Part shown: positions 35,339 through 44,353 of the stretch, piece after piece
How positions within the stretch are numbered: the first letter of the stretch is position 1
How the letters are laid out: each line of letters starts with the position of its first letter
Assembly: GCA_965227065.1 (NCBI GenBank)
Contig: CBDDFN010000020.1
Location: 744,001-808,000 of the forward strand
Length of the DNA stretch: 64,000 nucleotides
Reading direction: 5' to 3'
Source of the DNA: CBDDFN01 sp965227065
Lineage (GTDB): Bacteria; Pseudomonadota; Alphaproteobacteria; SPJN01
The notes under the pieces: model-generated
Databases searched by the model: none
What the model was told of the DNA's origin: nothing
What the model saw: only the letters and a program-made list of their open reading frames with translations
Translations under genes and position numbers: made by a program

Positions 35339-36616
35339 CTAGAGTTCAAAGACCGTCCGGCCCCGCACTATGGTGCGGATGGCGCGGCCCTGCAAGCGGC
35401 GGTCTTCATAGGGAGTGTTTTTCGATTTGGACTGAAGTGCATCAAGGGTTAGCACCCAGGGCGTGTTGAGGTCGATCAGCACAAGGTCGGCAGGGGCGCC
35501 GACATCAAGCGTGCCTTCTTCCAATCCCAGCAATTGCGCAGGCGCGGAGGTCACCGCCCGCAGGGCGGTCATCAATTCAAGCTCGCCTGCATGAACCAGC
35601 GACAACATGGCGGGGAGCAGCGTTTCAACCCCGATGGCACCAATGCCGGCAAGCTCGAATGGCTGGCGCTTGGCTTCCTGATCCTCAGGCATGTGATTGG
35701 AATGAACAACATCGATAATGCCGCGCGCCAGCCCGTCAATCAGCGCCTGGCGGTCATCCTCGCCGCGCAGGGGCGGGGACAGACGGAAGAAGGTGCGGTA
35801 CTCGCCAATATCATTCTGGTTCAGTGTCAGATGTGCGGCCGACACCCCACAGGTCACCGGAATACCGACCGATTTGGCGTCTTCGAGGATATCGACGGAA
35901 CCAGCCGCTGATATCTGATCAATATGACAGCGCGCGCCGGTCAGCTCGCTAAGGCGGATGTCCCGTTCCAGGCCCATCAGCTCTGCGGCGGCGGGAATGC
36001 CGGGCAGGCCAAGCCGGGTTGAAAGCTCGCCCTCATTCATCACACCGGCTGCGCCCAGATCAGGGTCTTCAGCATGGGTGATCAAAAGCGCGCCGAGCGT
36101 GTCGGCGTAGGACAGCGCGCGGCGCATGACGGCGGCCGAGCGGATGGTGCGTCCTGCATCGGTAAAGGCGACCGCGCCTGATTGTTTGAGCAGGCCGATT
36201 TCACCCAGTGCTTCGCCCAACCGGCCATGGGTGATGGTGCCCATCGCCTCAACCCGGACCCGGTCGATCTTGCGGGCGCGGCGGGCAACCATTTCCAAAA
36301 TGGCGACATCATCAATCACGGGATCAGTGTCAGGCTGGATGATGATGGTGGTAACGCCGCCGGCCGCGGCTGCGCGGGTCACCGAATCCATGGTTTCTTT
36401 GTGCTCGGCACCGGGTTCGCCGACATGGACCGACAGATCAATCAGGCCCGGTGCCAGAATATGCCCGCCGCAATCGATGATCTCGGCACCCTCGGGGGCA
36501 TCGACTTCGGCGCCGCACGCGGCAATCCATTCATCTTCAATCACCAGCGTGCCGATTTCGTCCATCCCGGTGGAGGGATCAATCAGCCGGGCGTTTATGT
36601 AGGCTGTCCGGCTCAT
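35339..36616 (-). CDS. pyrC: Dihydroorotase-like protein, probably non-catalytic (PyrC'/PyrX type)
   Basis: 425-residue amidohydrolase-fold protein in the dihydroorotase family, translationally coupled to pyrB (ATGA). The metal site looks broken. The first HxH is SxH (residues 62-64, LIDLSVHVGEPG), the CEVTPHHL histidine block reads CGVSAAHL, and the catalytic aspartate motif DHAPH has become SNHMPEDQ. Enough of the fold remains (GVTTIIIQPDTDPV, ITHAEDPDL, GIGAIGVETLLPAMLSLV). In Pseudomonas a similar degenerate PyrC' has no enzyme activity but is needed to assemble aspartate carbamoyltransferase. By analogy this protein probably supports PyrB, and an active dihydroorotase must be elsewhere in the genome. 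Confidence 0.82.
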   Translation of the reverse strand: MSRTAYINARLIDPSTGMDEIGTLVIEDEWIAACGAEVDAPEGAEIIDCGGHILAPGLIDLSVHVGEPGAEHKETMDSVTRAAAAGGVTTIIIQPDTDPVIDDVAILEMVARRARKIDRVRVEAMGTITHGRLGEALGEIGLLKQSGAVAFTDAGRTIRSAAVMRRALSYADTLGALLITHAEDPDLGAAGVMNEGELSTRLGLPGIPAAAELMGLERDIRLSELTGARCHIDQISAAGSVDILEDAKSVGIPVTCGVSAAHLTLNQNDIGEYRTFFRLSPPLRGEDDRQALIDGLARGIIDVVHSNHMPEDQEAKRQPFELAGIGAIGVETLLPAMLSLVHAGELELMTALRAVTSAPAQLLGLEEGTLDVGAPADLVLIDLNTPWVLTLDALQSKSKNTPYEDRRLQGRAIRTIVRGRTVFEL

Positions 36617-37584
36617 AGGGGCGGGCCTTCATTGGTGAGATTGCGTGCCAGCAGATCAAGCACGGCCATGCGGACAGCCACACCCATTTCGACCTGTTCC
36701 AGAATGGCCGACCGGGTGATGTCATCGGCCACCGCTGAGTCGATTTCGACACCCCGGTTCATGGGGCCCGGATGCATGATCAGCGCGTCGGGCTTGGCCA
36801 CCGCAAGCCTGTGATAATCAAGCCCATAGGTGGCGTAAAATTCGCGCGTTGATGGAATGAAGGAGCCTTCCATCCGTTCCATCTGAAGGCGCAGCATCAT
36901 GACAATGTCAGCCCCTTCAAGACCCGCAATCATATCGTGATAGACCTCGACCCCCATCCGGTCGATGCCCGGCGGCAACAGGGTGGAGGGGGCCACCACG
37001 CGCACCCGCGCGCCCATGGTGGTCAGCAAAATGATGTTGGACCGCGCAACCCGGCTGTGGGCAATGTCACCACAGATCACCACGGTCAGCCCTTCAAGAC
37101 GGCCTTTGCGGCGGCGGATGGTCTGGGCGTCCAGCAGGGCTTGCGTAGGATGTTCATGCCGGCCATCGCCCGCATTGATCACCGCGCAATTGACCTTCTG
37201 GGCGAGCAGATTAACAGCGCCCGACGCACCATGACGCACCACCAGAATATCGGGATGCATGGCGTTTAAGGTCATGGCGGTATCAAGCAGGGTTTCACCC
37301 TTGCGGATGGCGCTCGAAGCCACCGACATATTCATGACGTCGGCGCCCAGCCGCTTGCCCGCCAACTCAAAGCTGGATTGCGTCCGGGTGGAGCTTTCAA
37401 AGAACAGATTGATCTGGGTGCGCCCGCGCAGCACCGACACTTTCTTGTCGATCTGACGGCTTTGTTCGACATAGCTGTCGGCCAAGTCCAGGATCGTTTC
37501 GATTTCAGAAGGAGAAAGCCCCTCAATTCCCAACAGATGCTGACGGGACAGCGACAATTCAGGATGTGGAACAGGCGTGGTCAT
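36613..37584 (-). CDS. pyrB: Aspartate carbamoyltransferase, catalytic chain
   Basis: Makes carbamoyl-aspartate, the committed step of pyrimidine synthesis. In 323 residues: the carbamoyl-phosphate motif FFESSTRTQSSFELAGKRLGADVMN, VVRHGASGAVNL, HEHPTQALLDAQTI, LTVVICGDIAHSRVARSN and the aspartate-binding ALIMHPGPMNRGVEI. No pyrI regulatory chain is seen next to it. Instead it overlaps a degenerate dihydroorotase gene, the arrangement of the class A aspartate carbamoyltransferase complexes. Confidence 0.96.
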   Translation of the reverse strand: MTTPVPHPELSLSRQHLLGIEGLSPSEIETILDLADSYVEQSRQIDKKVSVLRGRTQINLFFESSTRTQSSFELAGKRLGADVMNMSVASSAIRKGETLLDTAMTLNAMHPDILVVRHGASGAVNLLAQKVNCAVINAGDGRHEHPTQALLDAQTIRRRKGRLEGLTVVICGDIAHSRVARSNIILLTTMGARVRVVAPSTLLPPGIDRMGVEVYHDMIAGLEGADIVMMLRLQMERMEGSFIPSTREFYATYGLDYHRLAVAKPDALIMHPGPMNRGVEIDSAVADDITRSAILEQVEMGVAVRMAVLDLLARNLTNEGPPL

Positions 37585-37607
37585 CTCAGGCCCGTCTTCT
37601 AGGCTGA

Positions 37608-38537
37608 TTACACGAGTCGGGCAACCACAATCAGCATGACCGGCATGGTGACAAAGGCGGCCAGTGTCCCCGCCGTGATGATCCCCGCCATCATCGGGGC
37701 ATCACCGCCCAACTGGCGCGCCAGAATGTAAGAGCTGGTTGCACCGGGCACCGCCGCGCAGACCATCCCCACCATAAAGGCAAGGCCCGAGACACCTGCA
37801 AGGCTCATCGCAGTGAAGGCAAAGACCGGCATGATGACGAGCTTGAGGACGCAGGTCAGTGCGATCAGGCCTGAAGAGCGCCGCGCGCTTTCAAATTCCA
37901 AGCCCGCACCAACCGCCAACAGCCCCATGGTGAGGGCGGCATCGCCCAGCACACCGATTGTGTCGAGCGCGGGCCGGGGCAGGGGAATGGACAGGGCATT
38001 GAGCAGGATGCCGATGACGCACGCAATCAAAAGCGGGTTCTTGATCAGCTGCTCGGCCACCATGCGGGCTTTTACGGGGCCTGCGGCACTGGCGTGTTTG
38101 GCAAGCACATAGACCGACAAGACATTCGCCACCGGCACCATGAAGGCCAGCGCAATGGCCGCCAGCGTTACCCCGTCGGGACCATAAAGCGCGGCAATCG
38201 CGGCAATGGCGACAAAACCGTTCCAGCGCACCGTGCCTTGAAACATCGACGAATATTGCGGCCCGGTGGGTTTGAGCGCCCGCCGCGACAGGCTCATCAC
38301 AAACGCCATGAGGATTTGCGCGCCAACGAGCGCGAGACCGAGCGGGAAGATCACCGATGGCCCGCCAAGATCGGCGGTGGCAAGGTTTTCAACCAAGAGG
38401 GCGGGATAGAAAATATAATAGACCACGCGGTTGAGCAGCGGCCAGAACGCCTCGCCGGGAAAGCCCATTTGGCGAATGACAAAGCCGATCGCAATACACA
38501 GAAAGACCGGGGCGAGTGCAAAGATGATTTCGATCAT
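37608..38537 (-). CDS. AEC-family auxin efflux-type transporter
   Basis: 309-residue membrane protein with about ten hydrophobic segments in the AEC pattern: FALAPVFLCIAIGFVIRQ at the start, a polar central loop, and LGDAALTMGLLAVGAGLEF and MVCAAVPGATSSYILARQLGGDAPMMAGIITAGTLAAFVTMPVML near the end. AEC carriers export organic acids such as malonate or malate; the substrate here is unknown. It overlaps the lipoprotein gene upstream by ATGA and is followed by pyrB. Confidence 0.88.
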   Translation of the reverse strand: MIEIIFALAPVFLCIAIGFVIRQMGFPGEAFWPLLNRVVYYIFYPALLVENLATADLGGPSVIFPLGLALVGAQILMAFVMSLSRRALKPTGPQYSSMFQGTVRWNGFVAIAAIAALYGPDGVTLAAIALAFMVPVANVLSVYVLAKHASAAGPVKARMVAEQLIKNPLLIACVIGILLNALSIPLPRPALDTIGVLGDAALTMGLLAVGAGLEFESARRSSGLIALTCVLKLVIMPVFAFTAMSLAGVSGLAFMVGMVCAAVPGATSSYILARQLGGDAPMMAGIITAGTLAAFVTMPVMLIVVARLV

Positions 38538-39052
38538 CGGGCGGTTAAACGCGTGTGACGGCCTTCATTGAGCGCCTTGGCCAGCGCGCGCACAAGCTTG
38601 GAAAAGGTCTGGGTGTCTTGTTCGGGCAGCGCGACCGTGCCGTCCCAGTTGATTTTGAAATACAGGAAGGCATCGTCGGGCGGCGGCGAGGCCGAATAGG
38701 CGTAGGCCAGATAGGCCCGGCCCGGCACCAGGGCCGGTGGCGGGGCATTGTCACCAAACCCGTGGGCGCCGCGTGGCGGGTTCAGGCCCAAGGGCCGCGT
38801 CCCATAGAGGATTTCACGCACCTGGGAGCTTCCTTGTAAATGCCACACCAGGCTCAGGCTCGCATCGGCCTGATTGATATTGGTCACCTGATAGACCAGG
38901 AAATGGCTGATCGTGTCGTTATAGCCGGGACCTTCATCATTGAGGGTGAAGCGCACCTGCTGGTGGATCGAGCCGTCCGCGCCCAGATCAAGCCCCTTGG
39001 CACAAGCGCCAAGAAGGGCGAGCATTCCCATCACGATAAAAAGCCGTGTCAT
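38534..39052 (-). CDS. Predicted lipoprotein of unknown function
   Basis: 172-residue protein with a signal peptide and lipobox LALLGAC, so it should be a lipoprotein. The mature part (LDLGADGSIHQQVRFTLNDE, NPPRGAHGFGDNAPPPALV, AYLAYAYSASPPPDDAFLYFKINWDG) is not recognised. It is coupled by ATGA overlaps to ruvX upstream and to the AEC transporter downstream, so it may be cotranscribed without a shared job. Confidence 0.7.
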   Translation of the reverse strand: MTRLFIVMGMLALLGACAKGLDLGADGSIHQQVRFTLNDEGPGYNDTISHFLVYQVTNINQADASLSLVWHLQGSSQVREILYGTRPLGLNPPRGAHGFGDNAPPPALVPGRAYLAYAYSASPPPDDAFLYFKINWDGTVALPEQDTQTFSKLVRALAKALNEGRHTRLTAR

Positions 39053-39543
39053 TCCCCGGTGTCCTTCGGCGTGAACATATCCCGTTCGATCAGTTCGAGT
39101 GCGGATTGAAGAATATAGCCTGCCGCCATCTTGTCGATCACCTCTTTGCGCTTGGCGCGGCTGGTGTCGGCCTCAAGCAGGGTGCGTTCCACCGCCGCAG
39201 TCGACAGACGTTCATCAATATACAGCATCGGAACATCTTCAAGCTTTTCAAGATTGCGGCCAAATTCCCGCGCCGACTGGGCGGCGGGACCTTCCTTGCC
39301 GCTCATCTCCAGGGGCAGGCCGATCACCAGTCCCGTGGCATGATGTTTTCGCATCAGGCTGAGAATTTCCTGTGCGGTTTCAGTAAACTTGCCGCGCTTT
39401 AAAACAGTCAGGGGGGTGGCGACGGTCAGCGCAATATCGCTGAGCGCCACGCCGATCTGCTTGGAGCCCAGATCAAGCCCCAGCAGCCTTGTTCCAGGTC
39501 CCACCCGTTTGCGGAACAGTTTGATTTCAGCCTCAGTCGTCAT
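39049..39543 (-). CDS. ruvX: RuvX/YqgF-family nuclease
   Basis: 164-residue RNase H-fold protein: LLGLDLGSKQIGVALSD carries the first catalytic aspartate, TGLVIGLPLEMSGKEGPAAQSAREF the central block and MLYIDERLSTAAVERTLL the acidic end. Family members act in 16S rRNA maturation and possibly in Holliday junction resolution. It is the first gene on the minus strand facing divergent gatCAB, which is a conserved alphaproteobacterial arrangement. Confidence 0.93.
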   Translation of the reverse strand: MTTEAEIKLFRKRVGPGTRLLGLDLGSKQIGVALSDIALTVATPLTVLKRGKFTETAQEILSLMRKHHATGLVIGLPLEMSGKEGPAAQSAREFGRNLEKLEDVPMLYIDERLSTAAVERTLLEADTSRAKRKEVIDKMAAGYILQSALELIERDMFTPKDTGE

Positions 39544-39557
39544 CTTTTGTGGTCATC

Positions 39558-39586
39558 TTGCCCGGTGATTGCGCCTTTGATAGGGT
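39558..39586 (+). promoter_or_regulatory. Possible gatCAB promoter
   Basis: TTGCCC at 39558-39563 and TAGGGT at 39581-39586 are 17 bases apart in the gap between ruvX and gatC. Only half the -10 positions match consensus, so it is tentative. The rest of this 143-base gap shows no other feature. Confidence 0.3.
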
Positions 39587-39686
39587 CCGCCCGCGAATCC
39601 AGGGAAGTCTGATCTCCCACAGGAAACGCCGCCGAAAAGCCTGGTGCGGCTCTCCACGGCGGCGTGCGATCCACAGAAGGTGACAT

Positions 39687-39974
39687 ATGGCGGTCGATAA
39701 ATCCACCGTCCGGCACATTGCGCGGCTTGCCCGCATCAAAGTGGCCGAGGACGATCTTGATCATTTGGCAGGTGAACTGTCGAACATTCTGAATTTTGTC
39801 GAACATCTTTCCGAGGTCGACACAGACGGCGTGCCGCCGAAAAAGAGCGGTCAGGCCCATGGTCTGCCCATGCGGGAGGACGTCATCAATGATGGCGGCG
39901 ATGCCGACCGTGTGACCCGGAATGCTCCGCAGGCCGAGCACGGCTTTTTCACCGTCCCCAAAGTGGTGGAGTAA
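39687..39974 (+). CDS. gatC: Asp/Glu-tRNA amidotransferase subunit C
   Basis: 95-residue stabilising subunit of GatCAB. Signatures: VDKSTVRHIARLARIKVAEDDLDHLAGELSNILNFVEHLSEVDTDGVPP and MREDVINDGGDADRVTRNAPQAEHGFFTVPKVVE. AGAAGGTGA precedes the ATG. It is the first gene of the gatCAB operon, 5 bases before gatA. Confidence 0.96.
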   Translation: MAVDKSTVRHIARLARIKVAEDDLDHLAGELSNILNFVEHLSEVDTDGVPPKKSGQAHGLPMREDVINDGGDADRVTRNAPQAEHGFFTVPKVVE

Positions 39975-39979
39975 GGCCC

Positions 39980-41455
39980 ATGTCGATTTCTGCATTGTGT
40001 GAGCTTTCGATGAGCCGGGCCAAAGAAGGCCTTGAGAAAAAAGAATTTTCCTGTGTCGAGCTGACCCAGGCCTATATTGATGCGATTGAGCGGGCCAAAC
40101 CGCTGAACGCCTATATCAGCGTGACGGCGGAAAATGCGCTTGAACAGGCGCAAGCCTCTGATGACCGCTACAAGGCAGGCGATGTGCGGGCGCTTGAAGG
40201 CATGCCGATTGCCAATAAGGACCTGTTTTGCACCGAGGGGGTTCAGACCACGGCTGCCAGCCATATTCTGGAAGGCTTTGTGCCGCCATATGAATCGACC
40301 GTCACCCGCAAGCTGAAAGAAGCCGGCGCGGTCCAGTTGGGCAAGACCAATCTCGATGAATTCGCCATGGGTTCATCCAATGAGACGAGCTATTTCGGCC
40401 CCGTGACCAATCCCTGGCGGGTGTCTGACGCCTTGGTCCCCGGTGGCTCGTCGGGCGGCAGTTCGGCGGCTGTGGCCGCCCATATCGCCATTGCGGCAAC
40501 CGGCACCGATACGGGCGGCTCAATTCGTCAGCCAGCGAGCTTCACCGGCATTGTCGGCATGAAGCCGACCTATGGGCGGTGCTCCCGCTGGGGGATTGTC
40601 GCCTTTGCGAGTTCCCTTGATCAGGCCGGGCCGATGACGCGGACGGTGGCGGACGCAGCCCTCATGCTCTCCGAAATGGTCGGGCATGACCCCAAGGATT
40701 CAACGTCCGCCCAGGTCGCGGCGCCGGATTTTGCCCAAGCGCTTAAAAAGCCGGTCAAGGGTCTCAAGATCGGTGTTCCGAAGGAATATCGCGTTGATGG
40801 TGAGCCGCCCGAGATCGAGGCGCTGTGGAACCGGGGTCTTGATTGGTTGAAACAAGCGGGTTGCGAGATTGTTGATATCTCGCTCCCGCATACCCATTAC
40901 GCTTTGCCTGCTTATTATATCGTGGCCCCGGCGGAGGCCTCATCAAACCTCGCCCGATATGACGGGGTGCGCTACGGCTTGCGCGTGCCGGGCAAGGATC
41001 TGATCGAGATGTATGAAAATACGCGCGGGGAGGGCTTTGGCCCCGAAGTGCGCCGCCGCATCCTGATCGGTACCTATGCGCTGTCGGCAGGCTATTACGA
41101 CGCCTATTACACCAAGGCGCAAAAGGTGCGCACCCTGATCACCCGGGACTTTGAAAAGGCCTATGAGCAGGTCGATGCGATCCTGACCCCGACCGCGCCG
41201 TCGGCGGCCTTTGCCATGGGCGCCAAAACCGATGATCCGGTGTCGATGTATCTCAATGACGTCTTCACGGTCCCGGCCAATCTGGCGGGCCTGCCGGGCA
41301 TTTCGGTGCCTGCCGGTCTTGACGGGCAGGGCCTGCCGCTTGGCCTGCAATTGTTGGGCCGGGCCTTTGATGAAGAGACTTTGTTTGCGCTGGCCCAAGT
41401 GGTGGAAGAGGCTGCCCAGTTTACTGCGCGGCCCAATCGCTGGTGGGAGGACTAA
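39980..41455 (+). CDS. gatA: Asp/Glu-tRNA amidotransferase subunit A
   Basis: Amidase subunit that frees ammonia from glutamine to amidate Glu-tRNA-Gln or Asp-tRNA-Asn. The 491-residue chain has the amidase signature: the catalytic lysine in IANKDLFCTEGV and the Ser-cisSer-Lys region with VPGGSSGGSSAAVAA and GTDTGGSIRQPASFTGIVGMKPTYGR. ANLAGLPGISVPAG closes the family block. No separate asparaginyl- or glutaminyl-tRNA synthetase gene is seen in this window, so the complex may serve either. Confidence 0.97.
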   Translation: MSISALCELSMSRAKEGLEKKEFSCVELTQAYIDAIERAKPLNAYISVTAENALEQAQASDDRYKAGDVRALEGMPIANKDLFCTEGVQTTAASHILEGFVPPYESTVTRKLKEAGAVQLGKTNLDEFAMGSSNETSYFGPVTNPWRVSDALVPGGSSGGSSAAVAAHIAIAATGTDTGGSIRQPASFTGIVGMKPTYGRCSRWGIVAFASSLDQAGPMTRTVADAALMLSEMVGHDPKDSTSAQVAAPDFAQALKKPVKGLKIGVPKEYRVDGEPPEIEALWNRGLDWLKQAGCEIVDISLPHTHYALPAYYIVAPAEASSNLARYDGVRYGLRVPGKDLIEMYENTRGEGFGPEVRRRILIGTYALSAGYYDAYYTKAQKVRTLITRDFEKAYEQVDAILTPTAPSAAFAMGAKTDDPVSMYLNDVFTVPANLAGLPGISVPAGLDGQGLPLGLQLLGRAFDEETLFALAQVVEEAAQFTARPNRWWED

Positions 41456-41458
41456 GCC

Positions 41459-42952
41459 ATGACCGACATGATGACCCCGCCTGAATCAACCGCCAAAGGC
41501 ACCATCTTTGAAGGCGAAACCGGCCAGTGGGAACTGGTGCTTGGCCTTGAAGTGCACGCCCAGGTTTCGTCGAACTCAAAGCTGTTTTCAGGCTCCTCCA
41601 CAACCTTCGGCGCAGACCCCAACAGCCAGGTCAGCCTGGTTGATGCGGCCATGCCTGGCATGTTGCCGGTGATCAACGAAAAATGTGTTGAACAAGCCGT
41701 GCGCACGGGGCTGGGGCTGAAAGCCCGGATCAACAAGGTCTCGGAATTTGCGCGCAAGAATTATTTCTATGCCGACCTGCCGCAAGGCTATCAGATCAGC
41801 CAGTTTGATCAGCCGATTGTGGGTGAGGGCTTTGTGATTGTTGATCTGCCCGACGGCACCTGCCGGGTCGTGGGTATTGAGCGGCTGCATCTGGAACAGG
41901 ATGCGGGCAAGTCGCTGCATGATCAGCACCCCTCCATGACTTATGTGGATTTGAACCGTTCGGGCGTGGCGCTGATGGAAATCGTGTCAAAGCCTGATAT
42001 GCGCTCGGCCGACGAGGCGGCTGCCTATGTTGAAAAGTTGCGGTCGATCCTGATTTATCTGGGCACCTGTGATGGCGAGATGGCGCAAGGCTCCATGCGC
42101 GCCGACGTCAATGTTTCGGTGCGCCGGCCCGGTGAAGGGCTTGGCACGCGGTGTGAGATCAAGAATCTCAATTCGCTGCGCGCCATCCGTCAGGCGATCG
42201 AGGTTGAGGCGCGCCGCCAGATCGAGATTATCGAGGATGGCGGCACAATCGATCAGGAAACCCGTCTGTATGACGTTGCCAAGGGCGAGACGCGGTCGAT
42301 GCGGTCCAAAGAAGACGCGCATGATTACCGCTATTTCCCCGATCCTGATTTGCTGCCCTTGGTGCTGGACGACAGTTTCATTGAAGAGATCGCCGCCACG
42401 CTGCCCGAGCTGCCTGATGAGAAGAAGGCCCGCTTCATGGGCGATTATGGCCTGTCGGCTTATGATGCCGGTGTGCTCGTCTCCGACAAGGCCTATGCCG
42501 ATTATTATGAGGCGGTCGCCAATGGCCGGGATGCCAAGCTTGCGGCCAATCTGATGATCTCCGAACTGTTCGGTCATTTGAACAAGGCAGGGCTCAAACT
42601 GGCGGAGTCGCCCATTTCGGCCGAGGCGCTGGGTGAGCTTGTGTCGCTTGTTCAGGACAAAACCATTTCGGGCCGCATCGCCAAAGATGTGTTCGAAATC
42701 ATGTTCGAGACCGGCGGCAGCCCCGCCAAAATCGTTGAGGAAAAGGGCCTCAAGCAAGTTACCGATATGGGCGAAATTGAAAAATTCGCCGATGAGGTGA
42801 TCGCTGCAAATCCCGACAAGGTCGCAGAATATAAAGGCGGCAAGGACAAGCTGATGGGCTGGTTCGTTGGCCAGTTGATGAAGGCGTCCAAAGGAAAGGC
42901 CAATCCGCAATCGGCCAATGAGATCTTGAAAAAGAAACTGGACGAGGCCTGA
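41459..42952 (+). CDS. gatB: Asp/Glu-tRNA amidotransferase subunit B
   Basis: Kinase/tRNA-binding subunit of GatCAB. In 497 residues: ELVLGLEVHAQVSSNSKLFSGSSTTFGADPN, ARKNYFYADLPQGYQISQFDQPI, GIERLHLEQDAGKS, VDLNRSGVALMEIVSKPDM, and a C-terminal YqeY-like domain (DKTISGRIAKDVFEIMFETGGSPAKIVEEKGL) for tRNA recognition. It ends the operon and is followed 63 bases later by the GST gene. Confidence 0.97.
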   Translation: MTDMMTPPESTAKGTIFEGETGQWELVLGLEVHAQVSSNSKLFSGSSTTFGADPNSQVSLVDAAMPGMLPVINEKCVEQAVRTGLGLKARINKVSEFARKNYFYADLPQGYQISQFDQPIVGEGFVIVDLPDGTCRVVGIERLHLEQDAGKSLHDQHPSMTYVDLNRSGVALMEIVSKPDMRSADEAAAYVEKLRSILIYLGTCDGEMAQGSMRADVNVSVRRPGEGLGTRCEIKNLNSLRAIRQAIEVEARRQIEIIEDGGTIDQETRLYDVAKGETRSMRSKEDAHDYRYFPDPDLLPLVLDDSFIEEIAATLPELPDEKKARFMGDYGLSAYDAGVLVSDKAYADYYEAVANGRDAKLAANLMISELFGHLNKAGLKLAESPISAEALGELVSLVQDKTISGRIAKDVFEIMFETGGSPAKIVEEKGLKQVTDMGEIEKFADEVIAANPDKVAEYKGGKDKLMGWFVGQLMKASKGKANPQSANEILKKKLDEA

Positions 42953-43015
42953 TACTTTCCGGGTGCGCGCGGGTGAGAAAAACGAGATGGTCTCCCAAAC
43001 GGCAGGGAGGCCATC

Positions 43016-43642
43016 ATGATCGATCTTTACACCTGGACAACATCCAATGGCCGCAAGGTCTCCATCGCTTTGGAAGAGATGGGGCTTGCTTATGAGGTTC
43101 ATCCCGTCAATCTGGGTGAGGGCGATCAGTTCAAGCCCGCTTTTCAAGCCCTGTCGCCCAATGGCCGCATTCCCGCCATTCATGATCGCGATACCGATAT
43201 TGCGCTGATGGAATCAGGCGCGATCCTGATTTATCTCGCTGAAAAGTCGGGCCAGTTTTTGCCTGCGGGCGGCGAGGCGCGCGCCAAGGTTCTTGAATGG
43301 CTGATGTGGCAGATGGGCAATCTGGGACCCATGCTGGGCCAGGCCAATCACTTTGCCAATGTGGCGGATGAAAAAATTCCCTACGCCATCGAACGCTATT
43401 TGAACGAAAGCGTCCGTCTTTACGAGGTGATGGAAAAGCGGCTCGGCGAGGTTGAGTATCTTGGCGGCGGCTATTCGATTGCCGATATGGTCACCTATCC
43501 CTGGGCGGTGCTGGGCTTTCCCATCGTCAAAGGCATGAAGGAAGAGCTGTTCGGCACAGGCTCAAATGTTGAGCGCTGGTTGGGCGCGGTCGGCGCGCGG
43601 CCCGCTGTTCAAAAGGGCCTTGCTGTCCCCATGGTGGATTGA
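43016..43642 (+). CDS. Glutathione S-transferase family protein
   Basis: 208-residue protein with an N-terminal thioredoxin fold (LYTWTTSNGRKVSIALEEMGLAYEVHPVNLGEGDQFKPAFQALSPNGRIPAIHDRD, then LMESGAILIYLAEKSG) and a C-terminal helical domain (WLMWQMGNLGPMLGQANHF, VEYLGGGYSIADMVTYPW). TSNGRKV and the QM-LGPMLGQ region resemble the YfcG/YghU nu-class disulfide oxidoreductases rather than classical detoxifying GSTs. An AGGGAGG ribosome site precedes ATG 43016. Confidence 0.9.
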   Translation: MIDLYTWTTSNGRKVSIALEEMGLAYEVHPVNLGEGDQFKPAFQALSPNGRIPAIHDRDTDIALMESGAILIYLAEKSGQFLPAGGEARAKVLEWLMWQMGNLGPMLGQANHFANVADEKIPYAIERYLNESVRLYEVMEKRLGEVEYLGGGYSIADMVTYPWAVLGFPIVKGMKEELFGTGSNVERWLGAVGARPAVQKGLAVPMVD

Positions 43643-43972
43643 ACGATCACGCATTTGTTAACGCGCCTTAGCCCTGTTGCCTTCATTTCGAACCAAGTCC
43701 GCCACGGTTTCGGCCCGAAACCGGGCAAATCTCATCTTGATCGGAATCGGCATTTGGGTGTTCGATTGTGATCGCGAATTCGGAAAAGACAGCAGACTGC
43801 GGCCGGATTTCGCTGATGAGATGATGGGACGCAAATTTTTCAATCAGGGTTAATCGCGTTAACCATCATTTTACCAGCCCCGGGCGAGCCTTCTTTCCGA
43901 TGATGTCGTGAAGGCCGGACGGAATATGGTTGGTCGCTCCGGTCTTCGTTCAAGAAGCGAAGGAGTGAAACC
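43643..43972. other. Intergenic gap with CtrA-like sequence
   Basis: No gene is supported in this 330-base gap. GGTTAA-TCGCG-TTAACC at 43848-43864 is a palindrome. At 43859-43873, TTAA-CCATCAT-TTTA is one base from the CtrA motif TTAA-N7-TTAA. A perfect AAGGAG ribosome site at the end belongs to the Sel1 gene. Confidence 0.4.
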
Positions 43973-44242
43973 ATGGGACACATCGATCCCGCCTATATCC
44001 AACAATGCCTCGGTCGGGCCGAGCGTGGCGACCCAGATGCCTTATGTAATCTGGGCCGTATGTATTGCTCAGGCCATGGTGTCGAGCTTGATCTTGTCGA
44101 AGCGCACAAATGGTTCAATCTGGCAGCCGCCCGCGGCAATGTTCAGGCCAAACTGTACCGCGAAGAAATCGCCCATGAGATGAGCCCGTCGGATGTGGCC
44201 GCCGCCCAGCGTGAAGCGCGTGAGTGGATGACCACGCATTAA
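43973..44242 (+). CDS. Sel1-like repeat protein
   Basis: 89-residue small protein containing one to two Sel1/TPR-like helix pairs: AERGDPDALCNLGRMYCSGHGVELDLVEAHKWFNLAAARGNVQAK is a full Sel1 repeat. The C-terminal region is MSPSDVAAAQREAREWMTTH. No signal peptide. Sel1 repeats mediate protein-protein contacts; the partner is unknown. An AAGGAG site is placed 7 bases ahead of ATG 43973. It is isolated between the GST gene and tRNA-Ser, with a possible CtrA-like site upstream. Confidence 0.82.
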   Translation: MGHIDPAYIQQCLGRAERGDPDALCNLGRMYCSGHGVELDLVEAHKWFNLAAARGNVQAKLYREEIAHEMSPSDVAAAQREAREWMTTH

Positions 44243-44317
44243 GCTGTGTGCTTGAGCGCCCCGACAAGGGGCATTGATGAATATGTGCGATATCCGCGCG
44301 CATTTATTCATGACCCC

Positions 44318-44346
44318 TTGATGACAGGCCCCGCTGCCTCTATACC
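44318..44346 (+). promoter_or_regulatory. Promoter of tRNA-Ser
   Basis: TTGATG (44318-44323), a 17-base spacer and TATACC (44341-44346) place a start site within a few bases of the mature tRNA 5' end at 44354. Confidence 0.65.
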
Positions 44347-44353
44347 CGTCCGC

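Noticed and set aside
43658..43843. 61-codon minus-strand frame between GST and Sel1 genes
   Set aside because: Sequence looks like a chance frame, without ribosome site or homologous features.
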